Source of the DNA: an uncultured Muribaculaceae bacterium
GTDB lineage: Bacteria > Bacteroidota > Bacteroidia > Bacteroidales > Muribaculaceae
DNA: 35,003 nt
Reading direction: 5' to 3'
Assembly: GCA_944321705.1 (NCBI GenBank)
Contig: CALUMG010000019.1
Span: 1-35,003, forward strand
This document shows positions 17,322 through 27,075 of the stretch, piece by piece. How positions within the stretch are numbered: the first letter of the stretch is position 1; each line of letters starts with the position of its first letter. A program made the position numbers and the translations under genes. The notes beneath the pieces were generated by a model. The model ran no database searches. It saw only the letters and a list, made by a program, of their open reading frames with translations, and had not been told where the DNA came from.

Positions 17322-18785
17322 TCACTTAATGATTTTTATTTCTATTCCTTGCCTGTTCAATTCTTTGACAGCAATCTCTATCGCATCATAGTTTTCCGGT
17401 TTTATGCCAAGTTTCGGCAAGTCAAGCGTAGGCAATTCTTGTCCGGCAATCATTTCATTGTCATCCACCTTATCGATTATCATCCCGACGGCGCTTGTGT
17501 TGTTTGAAATCGGATCGATAAGAATGAATGCACCTGTGGCCTTGTTCTTGGCAAACGGGTCAAAGAATAATTCCTTCGCAGTGGTTATCACCACACGCGC
17601 TATTTGATTAAGTTGCATCGGCAACGTTTCCTTGGTCAATTTTCCGTTTTCAAGCGACAAGTGCTCCATTGTATTCACATCCACCTTGTACTTGATGCTG
17701 TCGATGTGAGTACGACTCATGTTGGTCGTTTGCTTGATGAAAAACGATTTCTTAGCATCCATAGGTTCCTCGTCCATCCACACGAGCATGGCCTCGAAAT
17801 TACGTCCCACGCATGGCAGATTGTCGGGATGCACGAGCATTTCTCCGCGCGACACGTCTATTTCATCCTCAAGCGTCAATGTTACCGATTGAGGAGGGAA
17901 AGCATAATCAAGTTCTCCATCATATGTGACGATGCTCTTGATGCGCGACTTCTTTCCCGATGGCAATGCCATCACTTCGTCACCTTTATGCACTACGCCC
18001 GATGCTACCTTGCCACAGAATCCCCTGAAATCCAAATTAGGACGCAAGACATATTGCACAGGGAAACGGAAATCAGATAGATTATGGTCGTTGTCGATAT
18101 GAACCGTTTCAAGGAACTCAAGCAATGTCGGACCTGAATACCACGGTGTGCGTGAAGATTTCTCAACGACATTGTCCCCTTCGAGAGCCGAAAGAGGAAT
18201 GCAAGTGATGTCGGGAATTCCCAACGGGGCTGTAAACTTCTTGTATTCGGTCACAATTTCGTTGAACTTCTCTTCCGAGAAATCCACAAGGTCCATCTTG
18301 TTTACGGCAAGCACCACATGTTTTATGCCGAGCAACGACACAAGAAACGTGTGACGCCGAGTTTGGGTTATGACACCAAGCCTTGCATCGACAAGTATCA
18401 CTGCAAGATTGGCCGTCGACCCGCCGGTAATCATGTTGCGTGTATACTGCTCGTGTCCCGGAGTGTCGGCAATGATGAATTTGCGATTGTTGGTCGAGAA
18501 ATATCGGTATGCGACATCAATGGTTATGCCTTGTTCTCGTTCGGCTTTCAGCCCGTCGAGCAACAATGCGTAATCTATGTGGTCGCCTGCATTACCCACT
18601 CGCTTGCTGTCGCGTTTCAATGCGTCAAGCTGGTCTTCATATATTTTTTTGCTGTCAAAAAGCAAATGACCGATCAACGTGGATTTGCCATCATCTACCG
18701 AACCGGCAGTCAAAAAGCGCAACAAGTCTTTTTGCTCATCCCTGTCAAGGAATGCTTTTATATCAAGATTGTTATTATTGTCCAT
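17322..18785 (-). CDS. cysN: sulfate adenylyltransferase, GTPase subunit
   Basis: CysN is the GTP-hydrolysing subunit that drives APS formation by CysD. The 487-residue protein has an EF-Tu-like GTPase domain: G1 GSVDDGKS at 28-35, G3 [12 protein letters not shown] at 107-118 and G4 NKMD at 162-165. Two beta-barrel domains follow. It contains no APS-kinase extension, which fits the separate cysC gene upstream. It is 63 nt downstream of cysD and 8 nt upstream of the sulfotransferase start. Confidence 0.95.
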   Translation of the reverse strand: MDNNNNLDIKAFLDRDEQKDLLRFLTAGSVDDGKSTLIGHLLFDSKKIYEDQLDALKRDSKRVGNAGDHIDYALLLDGLKAEREQGITIDVAYRYFSTNNRKFIIADTPGHEQYTRNMITGGSTANLAVILVDARLGVITQTRRHTFLVSLLGIKHVVLAVNKMDLVDFSEEKFNEIVTEYKKFTAPLGIPDITCIPLSALEGDNVVEKSSRTPWYSGPTLLEFLETVHIDNDHNLSDFRFPVQYVLRPNLDFRGFCGKVASGVVHKGDEVMALPSGKKSRIKSIVTYDGELDYAFPPQSVTLTLEDEIDVSRGEMLVHPDNLPCVGRNFEAMLVWMDEEPMDAKKSFFIKQTTNMSRTHIDSIKYKVDVNTMEHLSLENGKLTKETLPMQLNQIARVVITTAKELFFDPFAKNKATGAFILIDPISNNTSAVGMIIDKVDDNEMIAGQELPTLDLPKLGIKPENYDAIEIAVKELNRQGIEIKIIK

Positions 18786-18848
18786 CAGCTACTTCCTTTA
18801 TTGATTGTTGATAATACACATGAACATGAAAAAACCGAAACATTGGCA

Positions 18849-19760
18849 TTAGAAATATCCTTCACGTTTTTTCTGTTCCATGCTCGCCTCTTGGTCAAAG
18901 TCGATTACGCGAGTCGTGCGTTCGCTCTTTGTTGTGGTCATCATTTCTTCCACAATCTTCTCTATCGTGTCGGCATTGCTCTCCACTGCACCGGTCAATG
19001 GCCAGCACCCGAGTGTGCGGAATCGCACCATGCGCATCTGCACCTTGTCTCTGTATTTTTCCGGCAAACGGTCATCATCGGCCATTATCAAATTGCCATC
19101 TATTTCCACAATCGGACGCATCTTGGCAAAATAAAGCGGAACAATGGGTATATTCTCAAGGCGTATGTACTGCCATATATCAAGCTCGGTCCAGTTGCTC
19201 AACGGGAATACGCGGATGCTCTCACCTTTGTGAATGCGAGCGTTATATATGTCCCACAATTCCGGACGCTGATTTTTAGGATCCCATTGGTGAAAACGGT
19301 CACGGAATGAAAATATGCGTTCCTTTGCCCTTGATTTTTCCTCGTCACGACGAGCACCTCCGAATGCTGCATCAAACTTATACTTGTCCAATGCATGCAA
19401 CAGTGCCTGCGTTTTCATCAGGTCGGTATGTACCTTGCTTCCATGCGTGAACGGCCCCACTCCTGCGCGAAAAGCCTCCATGTTGCTTTCCACAATGAGA
19501 TTCCATCCATATTTCTTTGCATACTCGTCACGGAATTGTATCATTTCCTTGAATTTCCATTTCGAGTCGATATGCATCAACGGGAAAGGCACTTTGCCCG
19601 GATAAAACGCCTTTTCGGCAAGACGTACCATGACCGACGAGTCTTTTCCGATACTGTAAAGCATCACCGGATTTTCAAATTCGGCTGCAACCTCGCGGAT
19701 TATATGAATCGACTCGGCCTCAAGCTCTTTCAAGTGACTAAGTTTATATTTCTCTTCCAT
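18849..19760 (-). CDS. cysD: sulfate adenylyltransferase, catalytic subunit
   Basis: CysD forms adenosine 5'-phosphosulfate from sulfate and ATP. It belongs to the ATP pyrophosphatase/PAPS-reductase fold, and its PP-loop SIGKDSS is at residues 36-42. The segments [16 protein letters not shown] and [12 protein letters not shown] are typical of CysD. The ATG at 19758-19760 gives 303 residues beginning [18 protein letters not shown], matching the usual length of about 302. A longer frame starts at a GTG at 19775 overlapping the cysC stop and is less likely. It is cotranscribed with cysC and cysN. Confidence 0.95.
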   Translation of the reverse strand: MEEKYKLSHLKELEAESIHIIREVAAEFENPVMLYSIGKDSSVMVRLAEKAFYPGKVPFPLMHIDSKWKFKEMIQFRDEYAKKYGWNLIVESNMEAFRAGVGPFTHGSKVHTDLMKTQALLHALDKYKFDAAFGGARRDEEKSRAKERIFSFRDRFHQWDPKNQRPELWDIYNARIHKGESIRVFPLSNWTELDIWQYIRLENIPIVPLYFAKMRPIVEIDGNLIMADDDRLPEKYRDKVQMRMVRFRTLGCWPLTGAVESNADTIEKIVEEMMTTTKSERTTRVIDFDQEASMEQKKREGYF

Positions 19761-19771
19761 TATTTTATTGA

Positions 19772-20371
19772 TCACTTACTGATTCTTGGTAAAATAAGTT
19801 TTAACAATTGCGACACCGATTCCTCAAGCGACAAAACCGAAGTGTCAAGTTCAAGCGCGGGACATTCAGGCACGTCAAACGGAGCCGAAACTCCCGTGAA
19901 ATCCTTTATCTCGCCTCTACGAGCTTTTGCATATAAGCCCTTCACATCGCGACGCTCGCATTCCTCTATTGGCGTGCTGACATATATTTCCATGAAATCG
20001 TCACGACCTATTATCGACGCGGCCATTTGACGCATTTTTTCCGAAGGACTGATGAAAGCCGCTATTGTCACTATACCCGTATCGACAAACAATTTCGACA
20101 CCTCGGCTATGCGACGAATGTTTTCCATGCGGTCGTCTTCGCTGAATCCAAGATTGTTATTGATGCCTGTGCGGATGTTGTCACCGTCAAGTATGCGACA
20201 TAATATGCCGCGATTGTGCAATTCTCGTTCAAGAGCAATGGCGATAGTGCTCTTTCCCGAGCCACTCAAGCCCGTAAACCAAACCATCAATCCATGCTGT
20301 CCGAGTAATTTCTCCTTGTCTTCCCGGGCAAGCATTTTGTCAAATATCGGATATATGTTGTTAGCTTCCAT
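19772..20371 (-). CDS. cysC: adenylylsulfate (APS) kinase
   Basis: CysC phosphorylates APS to PAPS, the universal sulfonate donor. The 199-residue protein has its P-loop GLSGSGKS at residues 34-41 in the family context [12 protein letters not shown]. It also has the [18 protein letters not shown] region that binds APS and a [10 protein letters not shown] segment. It lies between the permease (11-nt gap) and cysD (11-nt gap to the chosen start), clearly within one operon. No cysH is present here, so PAPS made in this operon has an obvious local user in the sulfotransferase. Confidence 0.95.
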   Translation of the reverse strand: MEANNIYPIFDKMLAREDKEKLLGQHGLMVWFTGLSGSGKSTIAIALERELHNRGILCRILDGDNIRTGINNNLGFSEDDRMENIRRIAEVSKLFVDTGIVTIAAFISPSEKMRQMAASIIGRDDFMEIYVSTPIEECERRDVKGLYAKARRGEIKDFTGVSAPFDVPECPALELDTSVLSLEESVSQLLKLILPRISK

Positions 20372-20382
20372 TGTAAGATTTA

Positions 20383-21942
20383 TTAATATTCAAAAGGCCA
20401 TATCTGCGGTATCAACAATATCGACACAAGGAACACGATTATGTTAAGCGGCAATCCCACACGCACAAAATCGGTGAACTTATAATTGCCTATACCTTGC
20501 ACGATAAGATTCGTTTGATAGCCGATTGGAGTGGTGAAACCGGCCGACGATGCTATGCATATCACAATAAAGAACGGTGTAGGATCCACCCCGAGCTGAG
20601 TCGCAAGCGACAACGCCAGCGGAAATGCCAATGCGGCAGCCGCATTGTTCGTGATAAGCTCCGTTATGATATTGGTGATTATATACAATATGGCAAGCAA
20701 AACATAAGCGCCGTGACTATGGCTCAAACTTATTATGAAATCGGCTATGAAATCGGCGAGACCTGAATTTGTCATTGCCTTGCTTATGGCAAAGGCGCAA
20801 GCAATGGTTATCAATATGTCCCAAGAAATGAATTTGGTGTATTTGCGAGCTGGGAAAATATTGGTCCATGCCATTACAACTGTAGTGACTGCCGCAAAGA
20901 AAAACATGTCGAGTTTTATATTTGGAAACATTTCCTGTGTAACAGGCAATTCCCCGATAGTGGCGCCTAAAATCATCAAGAGCAGCAATACCAATACAAA
21001 CGTGCGTTTCCCTCGTTTAGGTTGCGGAATGGCATCATGGCCATTGGCAATCATAAGGAATACCGACGATTCGCCCCATGTTGCAACAAACGAATCATCG
21101 GCAAGAACCACAAGCGTGTCACCCTCGCACAAACGAGTCTTATCTATTCGCTTAGTTACGGCTTGCCCGCTACGTTTTATTTCTTTCACTTCTACGCCAT
21201 AATGACGCTTGAAATCAAATTCTTTCAAAGTTTTGTTAATGCCAGGAAAACGAGGGCCAAGCACTACTTCGATCGGATGTAGATTTTCCGAGACTTCTTC
21301 CTCATCTTCCACTATCTCAGGATTATGCCGCTCTTCGGGCAACAATCTCTTTGACGCTAACAATAGATATAAAATGCCTGCAATCGTGATTGGAACTCCT
21401 ACCCATGCAAGCTCAAACATGCTCAAGCCTTCAAATCCGGCATCGGTCATCATTCCATGCACAACGAGGTTGGTGGAAGTGCCTATCAGAGTACACAATC
21501 CTCCGAGTATTGTTATATAGGATAATGGGATAAGGAACTTTGTTGCAGGAAGGTTAACCGATTTTGCCCATCGCTTGATGATTGGAGCAAAAATCACCAC
21601 AACCGGCGTATTATTCAAAAATGCCGAAATAAAGCCGATAGCCGGCAACATGCGCATTTGCGCTTTCCATACAGTTGTCTTGCCCTGAGGCAAGATTTTA
21701 TTTATCACTTGACTTAATGCTCCCGACTGTCTGACCCCTTCACTCACAAGGAAAAGCAACGCCACCGTTATCATTCCTTTGTTGCTGAAGCCTTCTATCA
21801 TTTCCTTTGGCGACAATATCCCTGCACACAAGAACAACACCACGACCGTAAATAGGATCATTCCCGGCCGCATCTTGTCCATTATCAATGCAACGACCAT
21901 GCCGACGAGAGCCAATAAGACAAATATAATCTCAAAAGTCAT
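20383..21942 (-). CDS. SLC13/DASS family permease, probable sulfate importer
   Basis: A 519-residue inner-membrane transporter of the SLC13 (divalent anion:Na+ symporter) family. It has about five to six membrane segments, then a soluble insert at roughly 215-305 that looks like a TrkA-C (RCK_C) domain (HYGVEVKEIKRSG...LCEGDTLVVLADD), then a second membrane half. Paired family motifs are visible: FLNNTPVVVIF near 108-118 and ITNNAAAALAFP in the second half. As first gene of the PAPS operon, sulfate is the most likely substrate. Specificity is inferred from position, since the family also carries dicarboxylates. Confidence 0.85.
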   Translation of the reverse strand: MTFEIIFVLLALVGMVVALIMDKMRPGMILFTVVVLFLCAGILSPKEMIEGFSNKGMITVALLFLVSEGVRQSGALSQVINKILPQGKTTVWKAQMRMLPAIGFISAFLNNTPVVVIFAPIIKRWAKSVNLPATKFLIPLSYITILGGLCTLIGTSTNLVVHGMMTDAGFEGLSMFELAWVGVPITIAGILYLLLASKRLLPEERHNPEIVEDEEEVSENLHPIEVVLGPRFPGINKTLKEFDFKRHYGVEVKEIKRSGQAVTKRIDKTRLCEGDTLVVLADDSFVATWGESSVFLMIANGHDAIPQPKRGKRTFVLVLLLLMILGATIGELPVTQEMFPNIKLDMFFFAAVTTVVMAWTNIFPARKYTKFISWDILITIACAFAISKAMTNSGLADFIADFIISLSHSHGAYVLLAILYIITNIITELITNNAAAALAFPLALSLATQLGVDPTPFFIVICIASSAGFTTPIGYQTNLIVQGIGNYKFTDFVRVGLPLNIIVFLVSILLIPQIWPFEY

Positions 21943-22132
21943 AAAACAAGATTATTGACTGGTCCTCTGATTATTATTTTCAACCGAACATCCGCTATGC
22001 AACTATATTTCCACAAACAATGTGGCATTTAAACAAAAAGGCTCTCAGCTGAAAAAACTTAAACTATATATCATTGACATTAGCTCCATCTGTTTAATTT
22101 GGATAAATTCCGCTAATATCTATTTATGCGCA

Positions 22133-22166
22133 CAAATATAGGTCATATCTTGCAATACTCGGCAAA
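22133..22166 (-). promoter_or_regulatory. probable promoter of the sulfate-activation operon
   Basis: TATATTTG (22140-22133, - strand) is an exact TAnnTTTG match. TTTG (22166-22163) lies 22 nt upstream of it, slightly wider than the 20 nt seen at three other promoters in the window. The predicted leader before the permease ATG is about 185 nt. Confidence 0.55.
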
Positions 22167-22265
22167 CACATAAATGTTTTTAACACCTTATTTGGAGAAA
22201 AATACAATTTTAGCTACCAAAAGGACAATATTACGTTCTAATTTTTGACATTCAACCTATCATTC

Positions 22266-22313
22266 ACAAAAAAATGGCGGCTTGCCGACACTTCAATCGG
22301 CAGGTCGCCATTT
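22266..22313 (-). terminator. intrinsic terminator of eno
   Basis: A 17-bp stem, 22272-22288 against 22297-22313 with wobbles near the middle (ends AAATGGCG / CGCCATTT), has an 8-nt loop. On the - strand it runs into a T tract of about seven. It begins 18 nt after the eno stop. Confidence 0.9.
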
Positions 22314-22331
22314 ACTTCCTCTATTTTTATG

Positions 22332-23624
<1,293 letters not shown>

Positions 23625-23641
23625 TTATTTTTTGTTTTTTA

Positions 23642-23673
23642 CAAAGTTCGTAATTAATGCCGACACTGTCAAT
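23642..23673 (-). promoter_or_regulatory. eno: probable eno promoter
   Basis: On the - strand ATTG (23673-23670), 20 nt, then GAACTTTG (23649-23642). Each half differs by one base from TTTG / TAnnTTTG, and the spacing is exactly right. Confidence 0.5.
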
Positions 23674-23740
23674 CCCTATTAATGGGGATACTGCAATGGA
23701 TGCAAATACGCTACGACTTCTCCATCTTGCACATTTGTTT

Positions 23741-23770
23741 ATTGAATAAAGCAAATAGTTATTACCTTTG
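23741..23770 (+). promoter_or_regulatory. promoter of the cytosine methyltransferase gene
   Basis: TACCTTTG (23763-23770) is an exact -7 match, with ATTG (23741-23744) 18 nt upstream. The predicted leader to the ATG at 23791 is about 15 nt. Confidence 0.55.
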
Positions 23771-23790
23771 CACAATCGAAACAATCAACG

Positions 23791-25107
23791 ATGCCAAGCA
23801 AAGACAAAGAATTAATAGCCTTGAGCCTGTTTTCTTCATCGGGAATAGGAGACCTTGGGTTGCGTGCAAGCGGAATCAAGACTGTAATGGCTTGCGAGCT
23901 CGTGAAAGAACGCGCCTCCTTATTTTCGGCAAACTTCCCCGATGCCGAAATGTTCCAAGGCGACATCTGGGCTCTTTGCGACATCATCATAAAAAAATAT
24001 CGCAAACTCTATAAGAAACCGCCTTTCCTGATATTGGCGACCCCTCCGTGCCAAGGAATGTCGTCAAATGGAATGGGCACATTGCTGCGGAATCTGAAAG
24101 AAGGGAAACGTACAAAAATGGATGAACGCAACAGGCTCATCATCCCTGCCATGAAAATAATCAAAGCATTGAAACCCAAATGGGTCATAATCGAGAACGT
24201 GCCTAAGATGCAAGAGACTCCCATCATTGATGAAAACAACAACTTAGTCAACATAATCGATTACATAAAAGAAGAATTAGGCTCATCCTATGCCGGTTGT
24301 CCTGAAGTTGTTGATGCTGCCGATTATGGTGTGCCGCAACATCGCAAGCGATTAATCACTATAATGACAAGAACCGCGGCGGGCAAGCGTGCATATTCTC
24401 AACATCATTCACTGCTGCCGCAACCCACTAATTTTAAAGAGCCCGGATTGTTTACACAGCCATACAAGACATTGAGAGAGGCCATAGGGAATCTGCCACG
24501 GCTTGAGGCTACCGAAGGCGCTAACTTTTGTGATGAAATTCCTCTGCACCGCGTGCCCGTTCTCGATAACATAAAACTGACTTGGATAAGAAATACCCCC
24601 GAAGGGCAAACCGCCCTCAACAATCAATGCATCAATCCTGAATGCATGTGCCAAGAGAATCCTTCACATGGTAGCAAGAAAGACAAAAACGGTGTAAACC
24701 GTGCTAAGGAAGACACTCCGCTCTACTGTGTCAAATGTGGGAGCCTATTGCCGCGACCTTACGTCATCGACAAAAATTCTGGAGAAAAAAGGTTGATGAA
24801 AGCGTTTACCAGCGCATACAAACGTATGAACTGGGATGAACCGGCAAGCACTCTTACCCAAAATTTCCAATATGCTTGTTCCGACAACAAGATTCATCCT
24901 TCGCAAAACAGGGTTCTGTCTTTATGGGAAGGCATTGTGTTGCAAACGATAGCCGATTATGACTTTTCTTTTGAAATTGACGGCCGATATGTGAATGACA
25001 GCATCATAAGGGACACGATTGGCGAAAGCATTCCGCCTCACCTCACCGAATTGATGTGCCGCCACATATTAAACTTAAGTGGCATGACAAGGAACAAATC
25101 AAAATAG
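23791..25107 (+). CDS. DNA (cytosine-5-)-methyltransferase of a type II R-M system
   Basis: A 438-residue C5-cytosine methyltransferase using S-adenosylmethionine. Conserved motifs are in the canonical order: motif I LSLFSSSGIGDLGL at 11-24, motif IV PPCQGMSSNG at 85-94 with catalytic Cys87, motif VI IENV at 134-137 and motif VIII QHRKRL at 183-188. The C-terminal motifs IX/X are MNWDEPASTLTQNF and HPSQNRVLSLWE. The target-recognition region contains an unusual cysteine cluster (Cys280, 285, 287, then 313, 316) that looks like a zinc ribbon. It converges with a restriction enzyme gene, overlapping it by 9 nt at the 3' ends, which identifies a type II pair. The recognition site cannot be read from the sequence. 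Confidence 0.93.
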   Translation: MPSKDKELIALSLFSSSGIGDLGLRASGIKTVMACELVKERASLFSANFPDAEMFQGDIWALCDIIIKKYRKLYKKPPFLILATPPCQGMSSNGMGTLLRNLKEGKRTKMDERNRLIIPAMKIIKALKPKWVIIENVPKMQETPIIDENNNLVNIIDYIKEELGSSYAGCPEVVDAADYGVPQHRKRLITIMTRTAAGKRAYSQHHSLLPQPTNFKEPGLFTQPYKTLREAIGNLPRLEATEGANFCDEIPLHRVPVLDNIKLTWIRNTPEGQTALNNQCINPECMCQENPSHGSKKDKNGVNRAKEDTPLYCVKCGSLLPRPYVIDKNSGEKRLMKAFTSAYKRMNWDEPASTLTQNFQYACSDNKIHPSQNRVLSLWEGIVLQTIADYDFSFEIDGRYVNDSIIRDTIGESIPPHLTELMCRHILNLSGMTRNKSK

Positions 25108-25890
25108 CGACAAATTTCTTTCTCTCCCGACACGATACCCTATCCAGCGCTTATTAGACAACTTGTCGATGTATGCATCATCGTCAATGACGGCAATCCA
25201 GTTGCGGCACATCTTCTTTACGCCAACACTTCTCATTATCGACACACTTGTAGTTCTACCACCTTCTTCCTTAGGCTCTATCAGTCGCCCCCAATCATCC
25301 TCCACAAGTCCGTCATGATAAAAAGCTGCCACTATCGTAGGATTCTCATCAATGAAATCCCACAATATGGCCATCAAGTGATTGGTGTGGCGATGGTGCG
25401 CCTTCCAGTCAAAGCCGGTAATTAATGAAACACGTTGTTCTCCAATCAAAGGCTTCGGCACTTTTTTTGCCGACGGCGTGTTGCCGCAACTCGCCTTGAC
25501 TTCTATGCCTCCATACTTATATGGACTGAAAAAATCTTTTGACACAGGATACACTTTTCCACCTTTCACGCTATAAAGTGAATTATAGTAGTGTTTCGTT
25601 TCATCGGAATTGGTCAAAAGCAAATCGGGATAACCGTCCTGATGCAAATTCGGACTCAGCTTCCCTCCGGAAACTCGCAGTAAGCATTTGCCTACATATT
25701 CTCCCACGAGCCCGCTCAAGTTACGCATGCCGAGAACTTCAAAGATGTTTATGTCAAACTCCTTTGTCGAGTCATTAAGCCGCAATAAAGCTTCATTTGC
25801 CATTTTAATGCCCTTAACGACCTCATCGGCTGTAAAAATAACATCACCTCCGTAAGTTACATCCCTGTCGCTTTTAATATATTCTGCCAT
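25099..25890 (-). CDS. putative type II restriction endonuclease, PD-(D/E)xK fold
   Basis: A 263-residue protein of no family I can name, proposed to be the restriction enzyme matching the adjacent methyltransferase. It shows a PD-(D/E)xK active-site pattern: PD at 88-89 in GYPDLLL, then EVK at 130-132 in YGGIEVKAS. An upstream acidic helix, GLVGEYVGK at about 60-68, could supply a further metal ligand. The tail-to-tail overlap with the methyltransferase supports the pairing. The start codon lies 23 nt after the YitT-family gene on the same strand, with no promoter box of its own visible, so it may be expressed by readthrough from that gene. Confidence 0.75.
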   Translation of the reverse strand: MAEYIKSDRDVTYGGDVIFTADEVVKGIKMANEALLRLNDSTKEFDINIFEVLGMRNLSGLVGEYVGKCLLRVSGGKLSPNLHQDGYPDLLLTNSDETKHYYNSLYSVKGGKVYPVSKDFFSPYKYGGIEVKASCGNTPSAKKVPKPLIGEQRVSLITGFDWKAHHRHTNHLMAILWDFIDENPTIVAAFYHDGLVEDDWGRLIEPKEEGGRTTSVSIMRSVGVKKMCRNWIAVIDDDAYIDKLSNKRWIGYRVGRERNLSLF

Positions 25891-25913
25891 AGGCGTAAGA
25901 TTTTAATTCTTGC

Positions 25914-26936
25914 CTACTCAGGCCTGATATCGGATGGCGATGGCAACGGCTTCCATCCTTCGCCAAATGCATCATAAGCATCCGTGACAATGACAAATGC
26001 CTTGGGGTCGACTTCTTTTATTTTCAACTTAAGATTGTTGACCTGTTTATAACTGACCACGAGAAACAGAGTTTCTTTTTCGTTCCCCGAATATAGTCCA
26101 TAGCTCTTTATGCATGTTGCCGAGCGGTCTAAATCCTCTATAATGTATTTTTTCAATTCTGGAATAGGTTCGTCACTGATGACAAACATCAATTTGTCGT
26201 TCTTAGCTCCGTTAATGACAAATGCCAATACTCTCGACGTGACGAAAATAGAAATTAGTGAATAAAACGACAAGTATAATGCCGGTTGAGACGAAGAATG
26301 AGCCGCTCCCACTCCAAGGCCTATTACGATAAGTCCAAACAGCACCACTGTAGCATCAACAAGCAAGATGGCTCTTGAAAAACGTATGTGGCAATACTTT
26401 TGCAGCATCAACGCCACAATATCACTCCCGCCGGTCGTTGCTTGATTGCGAGCAACGAGTCCGCAACCAATGCCTATCAATGTTGCACCTATTATGCTTG
26501 CGAGCATCAAATGATCGGAAAGATCGAGAATGCCTCCCAACAATTTCGACGGGTCAAGAGCCTGCAACGAAGCCTTGTCGGGATAGGACAGCCACTCAAA
26601 GGCGTTCATTATCATTGGTGAAATCAATGCTGCAACAATAGTTCGAGACCCTACTTTTGCGCCTAACAATAACACCGACAAGATGAGCAACGGTATGTCG
26701 AACATATATCCAAACGTTCCCACCTGTATTGACGGGAATATGCTCTGCAAAACGATACTTGCTCCATACACTCCACCGGGGACTATTCCATAAGGGTTTA
26801 TGAAAAAAGCAAAGCCTGCGGTCATTATTGCGCACCCCACGACTATGCTTGCCCAACTATATATCGTCTTTTTTAGATGATTATCGTTTTCAATCTGTCC
26901 TTCTATTATAGGTCTTTTGTTAGATGTTTTTTTCAT
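25914..26936 (-). CDS. YitT family (DUF161/DUF2179) membrane protein
   Basis: A 340-residue membrane protein of the YitT family, function unknown. After a polar N terminus there are about five to six hydrophobic segments containing the family's small-residue motifs (INPYGIVPGGVYGAS near 46-60 and GLVARNQATTGGSDI near 160-174). A soluble C-terminal DUF2179-type domain of about 90 residues starts with the KLMFVISDE segment. It has its own -7 promoter box just upstream. The restriction enzyme gene follows 23 nt after its stop. The association with the R-M pair may be accidental, as YitT proteins are common housekeeping-type genes in Bacteroidota. Confidence 0.85.
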   Translation of the reverse strand: MKKTSNKRPIIEGQIENDNHLKKTIYSWASIVVGCAIMTAGFAFFINPYGIVPGGVYGASIVLQSIFPSIQVGTFGYMFDIPLLILSVLLLGAKVGSRTIVAALISPMIMNAFEWLSYPDKASLQALDPSKLLGGILDLSDHLMLASIIGATLIGIGCGLVARNQATTGGSDIVALMLQKYCHIRFSRAILLVDATVVLFGLIVIGLGVGAAHSSSQPALYLSFYSLISIFVTSRVLAFVINGAKNDKLMFVISDEPIPELKKYIIEDLDRSATCIKSYGLYSGNEKETLFLVVSYKQVNNLKLKIKEVDPKAFVIVTDAYDAFGEGWKPLPSPSDIRPE

Positions 26937-26952
26937 ATTTCAACATTTTCCA

Positions 26953-26984
26953 CAAATATAGTGAAAGTTGAGAGCAATGTGAAA
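26953..26984 (-). promoter_or_regulatory. promoter of the YitT-family gene
   Basis: TATATTTG (26960-26953, - strand) is an exact -7 match, with TTTC (26984-26981) 20 nt upstream. The leader would be about 10 nt, so the message is nearly leaderless. Confidence 0.6.
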
Positions 26985-27075
26985 AATTGAACTCGTTTAT
27001 TTTTCCAATTGCCGAAACGCATCCTCTCCATATATGCTCATCGATTTTTAATGGAAAACATGTCAAACATTGAAT

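Larger units (their letters stand above)
21943..22331. other. 389-base intergenic region between permease and eno
   Basis: No gene is seen. It holds the promoter and long leader of the sulfate operon (both - strand) and the terminator of eno. The roughly 185-nt leader (about 22127 to 21943) is AT-rich. I see no known riboswitch in it. Confidence 0.6.

Noticed and set aside
18318..19310. 330-codon open frame on the + strand
   Set aside because: It is antisense to the conserved cysN and cysD genes; its length follows from their codon pattern.
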